Positions 7,640 through 17,214 are shown, counted from the stretch's first letter. The stretch is DNA of 64,000 nt from Streptomyces noursei ATCC 11455 (GCF_001704275.1 NZ_CP011533.1:2294001-2358000); one strand, 5' to 3'. The notes: a model not told the origin generated them from the letters alone. Numbers and translations are program-made.

Positions 7640-9202
7640 ATGCCCGCCGTGGCTTCGCAATCCATCGACCTCCAGCCAACGGGCCGAAACCCCGCCCGTT
7701 GGCTGATTCTCGCCGTTATCTGCGTCGCGCAGCTGACGGTCGTCCTCGACAACACCGTCCTCAATGTCGCCATTCCCTCCCTCACCAGAGAGTTAGGCGC
7801 AACCACCGCCGACGTTCAGTGGATGATCAACGCGTATTCACTGGTCCAGTCCGGCCTGCTGCTCACTGCAGGGAACTCCGCCGACCGCTACGGCCGCAAG
7901 AAGATGCTCGCCGTGGGCCTGCTGTTCTTCGGCCTCGCCTCACTCGGCGCCACCCTCGCCCAGTCGCCCGGCCAGGTCATCGCGGCCCGCGCCGGTATGG
8001 GCGTCGGCGGTGCCCTGCTGGTCACCACCACCCTCGCCGTCGTCATGCAGATCTTCGACGACCAGGAGCGGCCCAAGGCCATAGGCATCTGGAGCTCGGT
8101 CAACTCGCTCGGCCTGGCCGCCGGGCCGCTCATCGGCGGCACGTTGTTGGACCACTTCTGGTGGGGCTCGCTGTTTCTGGTCAACCTCCCCGTCGCTGTC
8201 TTGGCACTGGTGGCCACCGTCACCCTCGTCCCCGAATCCAAGAGCCGCGGCGGTGACCGGCCGGACCTGCTGGGCGCGCTGCTATCCATGATCGGCATGG
8301 TTGGGGTGGTCTTCGCGATCATCTCCGGGCCGGACGCCGGCTGGCTGTCCGGCCAGGTGCTGGTCTCCGCGGCCATCGGAATCCTCGGTCTTGCGGCCTT
8401 CACACTGTGGGAGCTGCACGTCCCACATCCCATGCTGGACATGCACTTCTTCCGCAACCGCCGGTTCATCGGCGCGGTCTCCGGCGGCATCCTCGTCGCC
8501 TTCGGGATGGGCGGCTCAGCGTTCCTGATCACCCAGCACCTCCAACTGGTGCTCGGCTACGGCCCGTTGGAAGCCGGTCTGAGGATGGCGCCGCTCGCAA
8601 CCACGGTCATTCTGATCAACTTCACCGGGCTGGGCGCCCGCCTCGTACCCAAGCTGGGCACGCCTGGAATGATCGTCTCAGGAATGTCGCTGCTCGCAGC
8701 CGGCCTCGCCGCCATAGCGCTACTCGGCAGCCACGGCTACAGCGGTATGCTGCTCGGCCTGATCATGATGGGCGTCGGCATCGCACTCGCCATGCCGACG
8801 ATGGCCAACGCCATCATGTCCTCGATCCCTCCGGCCAAGGCCGGAGTGGGCGCCGGCGTCAACGGCACGCTGATGGAGTTCGGCCAGGGCCTGGGCGTCG
8901 CCGTCCTCGGCGCGGTGCTCACCTCCCGCTTCGTTGCGCTGCTTCCGCTGGCCGCCGCGGGCGCTGCTTCATTGCCCGCGGCGCTCGACAGGACCCGTAC
9001 CGGGGCTGAACGCACGGCCGTGCACGACGCCTTCGCCTCCGGTATCGGCACCAGCCAGGTGGTCGGCGCAGCCGCGGTCTTCCTCGGCGGACTGATCGCC
9101 GCCGTACTGCTGCGGCGGGCCGAACGCACCAACGGGGACGGGGACGCGCAGTCGACGGACGCGCAGTCAGGTGCACAGCCGGCTGCCGCCGTGCCGGAAT
9201 AG
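7640..9202 (+). CDS. DHA2-type (14-TM) MFS multidrug exporter
   Basis: A 520-aa MFS drug:H+ antiporter of the DHA2/EmrB-QacA type. The first helix carries LTVVLDNTVLNVAIPSL, the D-x-TxxNxAxP motif of the 14-TM family. Motif A GNSADRYGRKKM follows helix 2, and a motif C-like glycine/proline run (LGLAAGPLIGG) lies in helix 5. The alternating hydrophobic segments fit 14 spans with a hydrophilic tail. ATG 7640 is chosen because GGGAG precedes it by 4 bases and the MFS similarity begins just after; the frame extends 147 codons upstream but without coding character. The usual adjacent TetR gene is missing; instead an RBS-sequestering inverted repeat lies upstream. It may have exported the product of the relict locus. 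Confidence 0.9.
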   Translation: MPAVASQSIDLQPTGRNPARWLILAVICVAQLTVVLDNTVLNVAIPSLTRELGATTADVQWMINAYSLVQSGLLLTAGNSADRYGRKKMLAVGLLFFGLASLGATLAQSPGQVIAARAGMGVGGALLVTTTLAVVMQIFDDQERPKAIGIWSSVNSLGLAAGPLIGGTLLDHFWWGSLFLVNLPVAVLALVATVTLVPESKSRGGDRPDLLGALLSMIGMVGVVFAIISGPDAGWLSGQVLVSAAIGILGLAAFTLWELHVPHPMLDMHFFRNRRFIGAVSGGILVAFGMGGSAFLITQHLQLVLGYGPLEAGLRMAPLATTVILINFTGLGARLVPKLGTPGMIVSGMSLLAAGLAAIALLGSHGYSGMLLGLIMMGVGIALAMPTMANAIMSSIPPAKAGVGAGVNGTLMEFGQGLGVAVLGAVLTSRFVALLPLAAAGAASLPAALDRTRTGAERTAVHDAFASGIGTSQVVGAAAVFLGGLIAAVLLRRAERTNGDGDAQSTDAQSGAQPAAAVPE

Positions 9203-9429
9203 CATCCGCTCGGGTACGCCATCGTTGCACGGTGCGCACGGGAAGCAGGTACGCAGGCCACGTACCGCAACGTATACCCCGGGTACGGTAGCGCCTGCAG
9301 GAAGGGCGCCAGGGCGGCGACGAACGGCCGCGCCGGCGCGACCGGCCACAAGGCGTACGACAGCTGGTGCCGCCTACTGGCCCAGCACGCCAACTCCCTG
9401 CTGAGCGCTGTCGACTCGCTACACGCGAG

Positions 9430-9565
9430 AAGCTGCCAGAGGCCCGCCCTCTCTCCCAGGTCCTGACCTCCGTGCCCGGCATCGGGGGTCAGGACCGCAG
9501 CCCGCACCCTCATCGACGCCGGCGACGGCACTGCTTTCCCCACCATCGGGCATCTGGCCGCCTAG
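9430..9565 (+). pseudogene. IS110-family transposase scrap
   Basis: A short stretch decodes, with one frameshift, to LSQVLTSVPGIG followed by RTLIDAGDGTAFPTIGHLAAY-like residues. This is the helix-hairpin segment of the IS110 transposase C-terminal domain. It ends in a stop; nothing else of the element remains. Confidence 0.6.
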
Positions 9566-9676
9566 TGCCGCATCAACGAACGCTTGCCTTGCCGTGATGT
9601 GACGTGCCGTTCGGATGCTGGCCCGGGCGGCGCGTTGCCGCCAGGCTGTCGGGGTGGCACAACGGGTGCGTGTCCG

Positions 9677-10077
9677 TGAGATCGGCGACGAGGGGAAGCA
9701 TCTGCTGCGGATGTCCGTAGAGGGACTGGGTCGGTGGTGACCTGGCGGCGGGCGCAGATGGTGCTGCTGTCCGCACAGGGCATGCCGGTGGCGAAAATCG
9801 CGGAAGTGACATTCACCAGTGCGGACCGGGTCCGGGATGTGATCCACGACTTCAACGCCGACGGTTTCGACTCGCTGTACCCGAAGTACAAGGGCGGTCG
9901 GCCGAGGGTGTTCACGCTGCCCAGTTCACCGCCCTGCGCTAGTTCGCCCTGGACGGCACCGACCACGCGAGCCACAAGGAGCAGGGCAGCGTGATCCGCC
10001 GCCACATCGTCTGGCGGAACAAACACGGCGCCGACGGACGGCTACGCAAGGTCGTCGGCAAGGTCAATGTCGCCTGA
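9677..10077 (+). pseudogene. IS630-family transposase with internal deletion
   Basis: The 5' part decodes to the HTH domain (EIGDEEGKHLL, TWRRAQMVLLSAQG, VAKIAEVTFTSADRVRDVI, FNADGFDSLYPKYKGGRP). At about 9.92 kb it jumps to the extreme C-terminus (FALDGTDHASHKEQ, IRRHIVWRNKH, LRKVVGKVNVA, stop). The central DDE domain is deleted and an in-frame stop is present, giving a short non-autonomous derivative of about 0.4 kb. Confidence 0.75.
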
Positions 10078-10088
10078 GCTGCCCAGGT

Positions 10089-10463
10089 TTACGCAGGTTT
10101 GAAGATCAGGGGCTTGCTCAGCGTGGAGCGCACCGGCGAACACTTGATGCGCTCCACAACCGCGGGCCGGAAGGTCTCAAGCGCCGGGTCCAAGACGAGC
10201 TCGTACCGGAACCGCGTCGTCGACTCCTCGCGTTCCAGGTGCACCCGCACACTCACGTCAGCCGCGGTGACGCCCAGATCGGCCATTACCATCCGTGCAG
10301 AGATAGTCATGCGCGTGGCCAGCGACGCCTCCAGCAGTTCATGCGGACGCATCCCCGTCGAACCGCCGACGCCTGCCTTGAGCGTGTCGGCGAGCCCCTC
10401 GTTGCTGCCCGCCCGGAATCTGACCTGCCAGGGCGTCGCAAGCCCCACTGCTACGACCGCCAT
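10089..10463 (-). CDS. OsmC-family protein lacking the peroxidatic cysteine
   Basis: A 124-aa OsmC/Ohr-fold protein. The family detoxifies organic hydroperoxides with two cysteines in an alpha/beta dimer. The GMRPHELLEASLA helix start and the C-terminal IKCSPVRSTLSKP motif (Cys108) are clear. At the position of the first catalytic Cys (usually ASLAxCM) the sequence reads ATRM, with Arg51. Thiol peroxidase chemistry is therefore doubtful, as in other divergent OsmC paralogues. ATG 10463 has GGGGAGG upstream at good spacing; the frame extends further but the similarity starts here. It stands alone between IS remnants. Confidence 0.8.
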   Translation of the reverse strand: MAVVAVGLATPWQVRFRAGSNEGLADTLKAGVGGSTGMRPHELLEASLATRMTISARMVMADLGVTAADVSVRVHLEREESTTRFRYELVLDPALETFRPAVVERIKCSPVRSTLSKPLIFKPA

Positions 10464-10848
10464 CGTCTTCGCCTCCCCGCGGGTGACTGACTCACCAGGA
10501 GCGTAGCGGGCAGCTCGCATCACGAGAATCGTGATCCAGATAGTAAAACAGGCTGCCCTGGCGAAGGGCGGGCGATCGGCAGCCACGCGACGAACACGAT
10601 CTCGGAACGTGCAGGTCGAACTGAGTTCCTGGTCGGGTGATCTTCCGCCGGTACGCGCATGAAGGCAGGGCCTCCTGGTAACTCGGGGTGCGATCCCATT
10701 CCGAGCGGTTCCCGGGGCCCTGTTGTCGTTGTTGTACGCGTCCGAGCCCGTTGACTTCAACTCGCCCGTCGTGCCGTGCGATTGTCTCGCGCACCTGTAC
10801 GGCAATGCGGTCGATCATCCCGATCGGGTGCGCTGGTATCCGTCGGAC

Positions 10849-11190
10849 ATGACGGACGCGGAGTGGGTGGCCGTGCGGCCAATGTTGCCGGTGCCGGCAT
10901 GGCTTCAGGGGCGGGGCGGACGGCCCGAGGGCTACTGTCATCGGCAACTGCTGGACGTGATCGGTTACCTGGTCGCGGGCGGGATCTCGTGGCGGGCGCT
11001 GCCCGCGGACTTCCCCGGCTGGGGCCGGGTCTATGCCTTCTTCCGGCGTTGGCGCGAGCACGGGCTGATCGCCGAGTTCCACGACCGGCTGCGCGGGAAG
11101 GTCCGTGAACACGAGGGCCGCGAGGCCGGGCCCACGGCGGGGATCACCGACGTGCAGTCGGTGCGGGCCGCCGCGACGGTGCCGGCCTCG
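10849..11190 (+). pseudogene. IS5-family transposase, 5' part only
   Basis: It starts MTDAEWVAVRPMLPVPAWL and continues through RQLLDVIGYLVAGGISWRALP, FFRRWREHG and RLRGKVREHEGR to a QSVRAAATVPAS segment, the first DDE strand region of IS5 transposases. At about 11.19 kb the similarity stops abruptly at a junction with unrelated minus-strand DNA. The 3' half is gone. Confidence 0.8.
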
Positions 11191-11617
11191 ACCTCCGCCG
11201 GGGTCGCCCCAAAGCCCAGCTCCACAGCGATCTCCTTGGCTCGAAGCGGCCCGCGGCCCATGGATCGCTGCTGTTCCAACACGCCCAGAATCCGCTGACA
11301 GTCCGGCGCCAGAACCGTCACCGGCAGCCCTTCCCGCCAGGACGGCACCGTCGAGCCCGGAACCGGCGCGTGCGACAGCGCCGCGTCCTCCATTGCCTCG
11401 GTAGCGGTCACGGCAGTGGACTCAGCCGCAGAGACTGCCAGGGCCTCGACCAGTTCCTCCCGCGCGCTCAACGCCGGTCCCGCTCGGTCTCCGCGACCTC
11501 CAACACCTCAGCCAACCAAGCGACTTCCCCCCGCAAGCCCTCCACCCGCACACAGGCAGCCGCCTCCCGCTCCTCCAGCATTCCCAGCACCGACGCCACC
11601 GCGCACCCCTCAACCAT
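11190..11617 (-). pseudogene. Remnant of a two-frame coiled-coil/winged-helix protein of mobile-element type
   Basis: Reading leftward, ATG 11617 opens a 48-codon frame predicted to form a coiled coil (VASVLGMLEEREAAA, LAEVLEVAETERDRR). It ends in TGA overlapping a TTG that opens a second frame (AREELVEALAVSAAES, then LAPDCQRILGVLEQQ and LRAKEIAVELGF). The second part resembles small winged helices. It is truncated at about 11.19 kb against the IS5 fragment. The one-base frame change suggests either a frameshifted single gene or two coupled ORFs. I do not recognise a function. Confidence 0.4.
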
Positions 11618-11718
11618 GAAGCGGACACAAGACGTCGGCACACCTCCCTCAACCCGAGCGAAACCATTCCTGACGAGCGGAAATCAAGGAATCACGTTCG
11701 GTTGAGGTACGGCTTCTG

Positions 11719-11747
11719 AGCTTGACTCTGTCGGGGATCTTGAAGTT
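11719..11747 (+). repeat. Left terminal inverted repeat of the IS1182-like element
   Basis: This arm differs from the reverse complement of 13532-13560 at only a few positions over 29 bases. It lies just outside the transposase start. Confidence 0.75.
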
Positions 11748-11767
11748 TCCGTGAGCTGGGGTGATCG

Positions 11768-13524
11768 GTGGGCATGCTCGGGGTGTTCCGAGAGCCCATG
11801 CAGTTGTCGAGGTGTCCGTTGTCGCTCCGTCCTCGTTCCGGTGAGCAAGTCCCGCCTCTGACGGGGCAGATCGCGAGGGCGAGCAACCCAGGTGGTACGG
11901 CAGCGATGTGGGTGAGAGACCGCCCGGACGGGCTGTGGTGTGACGAGGACTTTGCGGACTGGTATCCGCGTGACGGGCGTCCGGGCCTCTCGCCCGCCCA
12001 GCTGGCCACCGTCTGCGTGCTGCAGTTCTTGCTCGGCCTGTCGGACCGGCAGGCCGCCGAGGCGGTGCGCTGCCGGATCGACTTCAAGTACGCGATGGCC
12101 ATGGAGCTGGACGACCCCGGCTTCCATCACAGTGTGCTGGCCGATTTCCGCGACCGTCTCACCGAGGGCGACCGCGCCGATCGCCTCCTCGACCTCGCGC
12201 TGGCCCGCCTGAAGGAAGCCGGCTGGTGCGCGAGCGCACCACGCAGCGCACCGACTCCACCCACGTCCTGGCCGCCGTGCGTGACCTGACCCGGCTGGAA
12301 CTGATCACCGAGGCGGTCCGTGCCGCGCTGGAGGAAGTCGCCGGCACCGCCCCGCACCTGCTGGACGACCTGGTCGACGAGGACTGGGGGCGCCGCTACG
12401 GCCGCCCGGTTCGCCTGGGCAAGAATCCCACCAAGCCCAAGACCAGGATCCTCGCCACCGGCAACGACGCCGTTCGGCTCCTGGAACACCTCCACCAGCA
12501 TGGTGGAAACCGGGCGTTCGGCCCTCGAGTCCAGGCCCTGCGCCAGATCATGGTGCAGAACTACCACCGTGACGCCGCAGGACACCTGCGCTGGCGCACC
12601 GCCGAGACGGAAGACGGCCCCGGCCTGCCGCCCTCCTCCCGGGCGATCGTCTCTCCCTACGACACCTCAGCCCGCTACACACGGCACGGGCACATCATCA
12701 GCTGGAAGGGGTTCTCCGCCCATCTCACGGAGACGTGCGCTCCCGAGGGCCCCAACGTGATCACGGACGTGGCGACCACCGCGGCCACTACCCACGACAG
12801 CAAGGTCCTGCCCAGCATCCACACTCGCCTGCACCGTCGCGGCCTGCTGCCCGCCGAGCACCTGGTCGACGCCGGCTACACCTCCCTGCCCCACCTTGCG
12901 CAAGCCGCACGCGATCACCAGGTCACCGTCTCCGGGCCGCTCAAGGCCAACCCCACCCGGCAGCACCGCCGGGGTGAAGGCTTCGCCCGCGACGACTTCC
13001 ACGTCGACTACGAGCGACAGCAGGTCACCTGCCCCCAGGGTCAGGTCAGCCAGGGCTGGCACGGCCCTTACCCGACCTCCTCGCCCACCGCGGCCCCGCT
13101 GATCGTGGCCCGGTTCACCAAGAGCCAGTGTCAGCCATGCCCGGCCCGTGCTCAGTGCACCGCCTCCCGCGCAAGCCACCGCACCGTGGGCTTTCCCCCA
13201 CGCGAACTACGCGACCTGCAACTCCGCATCCGTGCCGAGCAACAGACACCTGAGTGGAAGACCCGCTACGCAGTCCGCTCCGGAGTCGAGGGAACAGTCA
13301 ACGAATTCGCCCACGGCCACGGCATGCGCCGCTGCCGTTACCGAGGCCAGGACAAGGTCCACGTCCAGCACGTCCTGACGGCCATCGCCATCAACATCGA
13401 GCGTCTCAGCGGTCTCCCACCGACCGAGGAACCACCCCCTCCCCGCCGGCCGACCCACTTCCAGACCTACCTCGACCAACACGAGATCCCCCGGCCGAAG
13501 TCCTGGCGAACCCTGGGCACCTGA
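11768..13524 (+). pseudogene. IS1182-family transposase, broken by a one-base frameshift
   Basis: Two frames together make one transposase. The first (from 11768) carries the DUF772-type N-terminal domain ([43 protein letters not shown]). The second (12226-13524) has the DDE part ([40 protein letters not shown], a Cys-rich CxxC/CPARAQC segment, [21 protein letters not shown]). The frame changes at about 12222, where AAGCCGGCTGGTGCG appears to have lost one C. The rest of the frame is clean, so the loss is recent, or the site could be a programmed slip. The element is probably inactive. Confidence 0.85.
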
Positions 13525-13531
13525 CCGCGGC

Positions 13532-13560
13532 AACTCCAAGATCACCGACAGAATCAAGCT
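13532..13560 (-). repeat. Right terminal inverted repeat of the IS1182-like element
   Basis: It is the partner of 11719-11747 and begins 7 bases after the transposase stop codon at 13524. Confidence 0.75.
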
Positions 13561-13564
13561 GAGT

Positions 13565-13753
13565 ACAGGGTCACCCCGGGCGAACCCGCCGTGTTTTTCA
13601 GCATGCCCCAGGTGAGGGACTCGCTGCGGCGCAGTCCGCTGCTGAAGAACCTGCCCAAGGCGCCCGAAGCGATATGACCAGGTCGTCGTCGACGCGGCCC
13701 ACGAAGCGGCCCAGGGCGCCGACTTCATCGTCAACGCGCTGCTGGTCGGTTGA
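13565..13753 (+). pseudogene. Unidentified coding remnant, possibly glycosyltransferase-like
   Basis: Just after the IS1182 end, translated pieces look coding: VTPGEPAVFFSMPQVRDSL, then after a frame break YDQVVVDAAHEAAQGADF and IVNALLVG with a stop. The second piece resembles the N-terminal half of GT-B macrolide glycosyltransferases, which would suit the neighbourhood, but the match is too short to assert. Confidence 0.25.
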
Positions 13754-13840
13754 GCACCGTGTTGGCCGGGGCCCCGGAAGGCCGGCCGCCGCCTCCGCCG
13801 TTGGCAGGTGACGTCGGCGGGCCGTCGGCGCAGTGCGCGG

Positions 13841-14683
13841 CTACGTCAGCGGCCGGTAGGCGGTCAGCGTGACGGACAGCGTGACGGGGCACGGTTCCGG
13901 CAGCTTCCGGACCCGCTCCTGGACGTCCTGGGCGTCGTGGTGCCAGGCGTTGGGGCCCATGGCGACGAGCTGGGCCAGCGCCTGGTGATCGAGCGTCATC
14001 GTCCGCGTCAACTGCTCGGTCTCGGCGACCGTGAAGTACGGGGCGAGCTGTTCGGTCAGCCTCAACTCCTTGCGGTCATCCACGCGCAGCAGGCCGAGTG
14101 CGTCGATCAGCTCCTGGAGATGGCCGGGGCGGGCGGTGACGACCAGCAGAACGCCGCCGGGCGCCAGAATCCGCTGCAGCTCCGGCCCGTTGCGCGGTGC
14201 GAAGGTGTTCAGCACTAGGGAAGCGGCGCCGTCCTGGAGGGGCAGTTCCTGCCAGGCATCGGCCACCGCGGCACTGATCCTCGGATGCGCCTTGGCCGCG
14301 CGCCGGGCGGCGAACTTCGAAATGTCGAGCAGGACTCCCACGGCGTCCGGAAAGGCGTCCATTACCTGCGCGTGGTAATAACCGGTACCACCGCCGATAT
14401 CGACGACACAACCGGACGCCGCCGGATCGACCGTACGGCGTGCCAGCTCGACCAGCGCCTCGGAAATGGGGGCGTAGCGGCCGGCTGCCAGGAATTCGGC
14501 ACGCGCCTCCACCATTTCCCTGGTGTCCGCACTGTGCTTCGTCGCTCCCGACAGCAGGTTCACATAGCCCTGCTTCGCGATGTCGAAGGTGTGACCGGCG
14601 CTGCAGAGCAGGGCACGGTCGCGTTGGGTGAGCGCGGCACCGCAGTGGGGGCAGGCGAGTGCGTGCACAACTCTGTTCAGCAT
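13841..14683 (-). CDS. 23S rRNA (guanine-N1) methyltransferase, RlmA-II/TlrB type
   Basis: A 280-aa SAM-dependent methyltransferase. The N-terminal zinc site is Cys11, Cys14, Cys27 and His31 (CPHC...CSAGH), the diagnostic finger of RlmA enzymes. FDIAKQGYVNLL follows, then the SAM-binding motif VVDIGGGTGYY (about 93-103). RlmA-II enzymes such as TlrB methylate G748 of 23S rRNA in the peptide exit tunnel and give resistance to 16-membered mycinosylated macrolides; RlmA-I methylates the neighbouring G745. Genomic company (ABC-F factor, exporter, P450, PKS stump) favours the resistance branch. The frame is complete and undamaged although neighbours are broken, suggesting it is still useful. The divergent PKS start lies 250 bp away. 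Confidence 0.88.
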   Translation of the reverse strand: MLNRVVHALACPHCGAALTQRDRALLCSAGHTFDIAKQGYVNLLSGATKHSADTREMVEARAEFLAAGRYAPISEALVELARRTVDPAASGCVVDIGGGTGYYHAQVMDAFPDAVGVLLDISKFAARRAAKAHPRISAAVADAWQELPLQDGAASLVLNTFAPRNGPELQRILAPGGVLLVVTARPGHLQELIDALGLLRVDDRKELRLTEQLAPYFTVAETEQLTRTMTLDHQALAQLVAMGPNAWHHDAQDVQERVRKLPEPCPVTLSVTLTAYRPLT

Positions 14684-14935
14684 GAGGCACCGTTCATACG
14701 TGGTCGACTGGGATTACGTGGTTCAAGCCTATCGCGGGGCGTGCCGGGGCAGCCCCCTCGGGAATGCCGCGGAAAGGGACACCTCGAACCTCCGCGCTTA
14801 CCGCTGTCAGCCGGACTCTGAATTCCGAAGGCAGCGCCGCCCACCGCCCGTCCGAGTTCCGGAGGTTTCCCGAGAAAACATCCCCCCGCTGTGCCTTCAG
14901 CATGTCCGTCGCGTTCGTGTCGCCCTGGAGAATTC

Positions 14936-15127
14936 ATGGCCCCCAATAATGGTGCGCAGCAGACCGGTGACATCGCCATTGTTGGCATGTCCTGCCGCCT
15001 CCCGGGAGCGCCTGGCGTCGATGAATTCTGGGGGCTGCTGACCTCGGGCCGCAGCGCCGTCGCGCAGCAGCCCGGCGGCAGCCGGCTCGGCGCTCTGGAG
15101 AACGCCGCGGGCTTCGACGCCGCGTAG
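14936..15127 (+). pseudogene. Type I polyketide synthase, N-terminal ketosynthase stump
   Basis: ATG 14936 has GGAG 5 bases upstream. The translation enters a ketosynthase domain within ten residues (DIAIVGMSCRLPGAPGV, DEFWGLLTSGRSAV, LENAAGFDAA). In an intact KS the next residues would be FFGISPREA and the PQQR/active-site Cys region. Here the frame meets TAG at 15125 and the DNA changes to a TetR stump and an ISL3 element. There is no N-terminal docking domain, so this may have been a first (loading-module) PKS subunit. It shows that the locus once made a polyketide. Confidence 0.8.
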
Positions 15128-15370
15128 GTCAGCTCGCCGGTCCGCATCAGCCAGCGCCGCGAGAAGGGGCCGAGGACCAAGTCGGCGGCGATACCTGGCA
15201 TCGACGTCGGCTGGCCTGCTGGGCACGCCGCAGCCGTTCGGCATAGACCTTGATCCCCGGCTCCAGCAGCCTGCCGGTGAACTCCGCCGCGACCTCCGCA
15301 TCGTTCGCCGCCGCCACAGCGAGCGCGCGGTAGGGCGCCTGAAACGCCGGGTTCCCGAACCAGAACCACC
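15122..15370 (-). pseudogene. TetR-family regulator, C-terminal stump
   Basis: The minus strand, with one frame change near 15.2 kb, decodes to FQAPYRALAVAAANDAEVAA, FTGRLLEPGIKVYAERLRR, then AADLVLGPFSRRWLMRTGEL. This helical pattern is typical of the TetR ligand-binding C-terminus. The DNA-binding domain is lost where the ISL3 element begins. It may be the lost partner of an exporter or of the 3.1-kb palindrome; that is speculative. Confidence 0.5.
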
Positions 15371-15380
15371 GGCCCCGCGG

Positions 15381-16508
15381 GTGGTCGGCGTCGACGAATA
15401 TGCGACGCGCAAGGGCCGGGTCTACGGAACCGTGTTGGTCGATGTTGAGACACGCCGACCGGTGGACCTGCTGCCCGACCGTGAGGCTTCGAGCCTGGCC
15501 GCATGGCTGGCCGAGCGGCCGGGGATCAAGGTTGTATGCCGCGACCGTGCGCCGTTCTTCGCGGAAGGCGCCGCCACCGGAGCACCCCAAGCGATCCAAG
15601 TCGCAGACAGATGGCATTTGTGGCACAACCTGGGCGAAGCCGCCGAGCGGAGCGTCGCCCAGCACCGCGGGTGCCTGCAAGTCCTGGTGCCTGAACCCTC
15701 TTCCCAGACCGGCCCCGAACCCACACCGGTCGAGGAGGCTTCCGGCTCGCCGTGGCCAACCGGTCACCGGTTCGCCGACCGTATCCGAGCCAGGCGCGCC
15801 ACCGTTCACGCGCTGCTTGAAGCCGGCCGCAGCCGCCGATCCATCGGCCGCCAACTGCACATGACGCACCGCACGGTCAAGAGTCTCGCCGATGCCGCCA
15901 AGCCGGAAGATCTCTTCCGCGGGCAGTGGCAGAACAACCGAACCTCCGTCCTCGACGAGTACAAGCCCTACTTGGACGACCGGTGGAACGAGGGCTGCAC
16001 CAACGCCTGGAAGCTCTGGGAAGAGATTGCGCCGCTCGGCTACAAGGGCACCTACGGGATCGTCAGCGCCTACATCAGGAAAAAGCACACGTCACCGCAA
16101 CCAGTGACAGCAAAGCCACCGTCGTCCCGAACGGTCTCGAGGTGGATCCTCAGCCGCCCCGAAACCCTCACCGAAACCGAGCAGTTGCGGCTCAAGATGG
16201 TCCTTGCTCAGTGCCCCGAACTGGAGGCTCTCACCGGGCACGTCCGATCCTTCGCGACCATGCTCACCGAGCGCCAGGGCGAACGGCTCCCGCAGTGGCT
16301 CGACGCCGTCCGGCAAGACGACCTTCCCACTCTCCACACCCTCGCCGCAGGCATCGACCGCGATCGTCAAGCCGTCATCGCCGGCCTCACGCTTCCCTGG
16401 AACTCGGGCGTCGTCGAAGGCCACGTCAACCGGATCAAGATGCTCAAGCGCCAAATGTTCGGCCGAGCCGGATTCCAACTCCTCCGGAAACGAGTCCTCC
16501 TGTCGTGA
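15381..16508 (+). mobile_element. ISL3-family transposase, N-terminally truncated
   Basis: A 375-codon open frame beginning VGVDEYATRKGRVYGTVLVD, the first catalytic-Asp strand of ISL3 transposases. It runs through RDRAPFFAEGA, VADRWHLWHNL, an internal HTH (RRSIGRQLHMTHRTVKSL), and the conserved end PWNSGVVEGHVNRIKMLKRQMFGRAGF with the catalytic Glu (VVEG). The zinc-ribbon and HTH domain that normally precede it (about 150 residues) are missing at the TetR junction. The DDE core is intact, but the protein could hardly recognise its ends. Confidence 0.85.
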
Positions 16509-16580
16509 CGGACAGTGATGGCTCCACAGTTGTTGAGCCAGAACCTGAGAAGCGACAGCACCGAGCCGAGCGGACCGCCC

Positions 16581-17207
16581 CTATGCAGCGCCCGACACCC
16601 GGCGGCGCACCGCCTCCGCGGCATTGCAGAGACTGGGCGACTTCGGCGTCACTCGGAGGTGGAACACGGCGAGCAGCAGGCAGAGCGCAGCCACAGCGGA
16701 CCACAGCGTGGTCGTTCCTGCGCAGGCCAGCAGCTGGGTGCCGAGGAGGGGGGCGAGCGTCGCGGCGACGCCCCAGCTGGTACCGAAGACGGCCAGGTGA
16801 CGGCCTCTTCCACCGGGCGGCGCGAGGTCGGTGACGAGCCCGTAGGCGCGCCCCATGACCAGTAAGTCGCCGAGACTCCACACGGCGGCTGAGGCAAGTA
16901 GCCCCGGCAGGGTGCGAGCAGGGGCGTAGCCGGTCAGCCCTGCGGCCAGGAGGAGATGGGCGAGTGCGAACACGACGGGCGTCGTGAGCCGGCTCGTCCA
17001 GGGAAGCCGGCCCGGGCCCGTGCCGCGTTCAGCCAGCGCGAGGGTGAGCAGCGCCTGGACGCAGCGCCGGGGTGAGGAGAGGGCGACCGGCAGGTCGGCA
17101 AGCACCAGGCGCCCGATCAGTGCGGCGAGGAAGGTGCGCGTGGCGAGCGGGGCATCGGCGAGCAGGTGTCCCAGGAACCCGCTGGCGCCGGTGATGACGA
17201 TCCTCAT
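16581..17207 (-). pseudogene. Chimeric ORF: SDR start fused to MFS C-terminal half
   Basis: An open frame of 208 codons begins MRIVITGASGFLGHLLAD, a textbook NAD-binding start of an extended SDR epimerase, with a good GGAG site upstream. After about 25 residues it switches to a membrane protein with about five hydrophobic spans ending VAALCLLLAVFHLR, typical of the last helices of an MFS permease. Neither half could work alone, so a deletion has joined two genes. It sits directly behind the panC-like remnant on the same strand. It could be expressed but is unlikely to function. Confidence 0.6.
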
Positions 17208-17214
17208 CTGCTCC

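Larger units (their letters stand above)
11719..13560 (+). mobile_element. IS1182-family insertion sequence, frameshifted
   Basis: About 1.84 kb bounded by imperfect ~30-bp inverted repeats. The left end begins AGCTTGACTCTGTCGG (11719 on); the right end, read on the minus strand from 13560, begins AGCTTGATTCTGTCGG. A transposase reading frame fills the space. I could not define a clean target duplication in the flanks. Confidence 0.8.
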
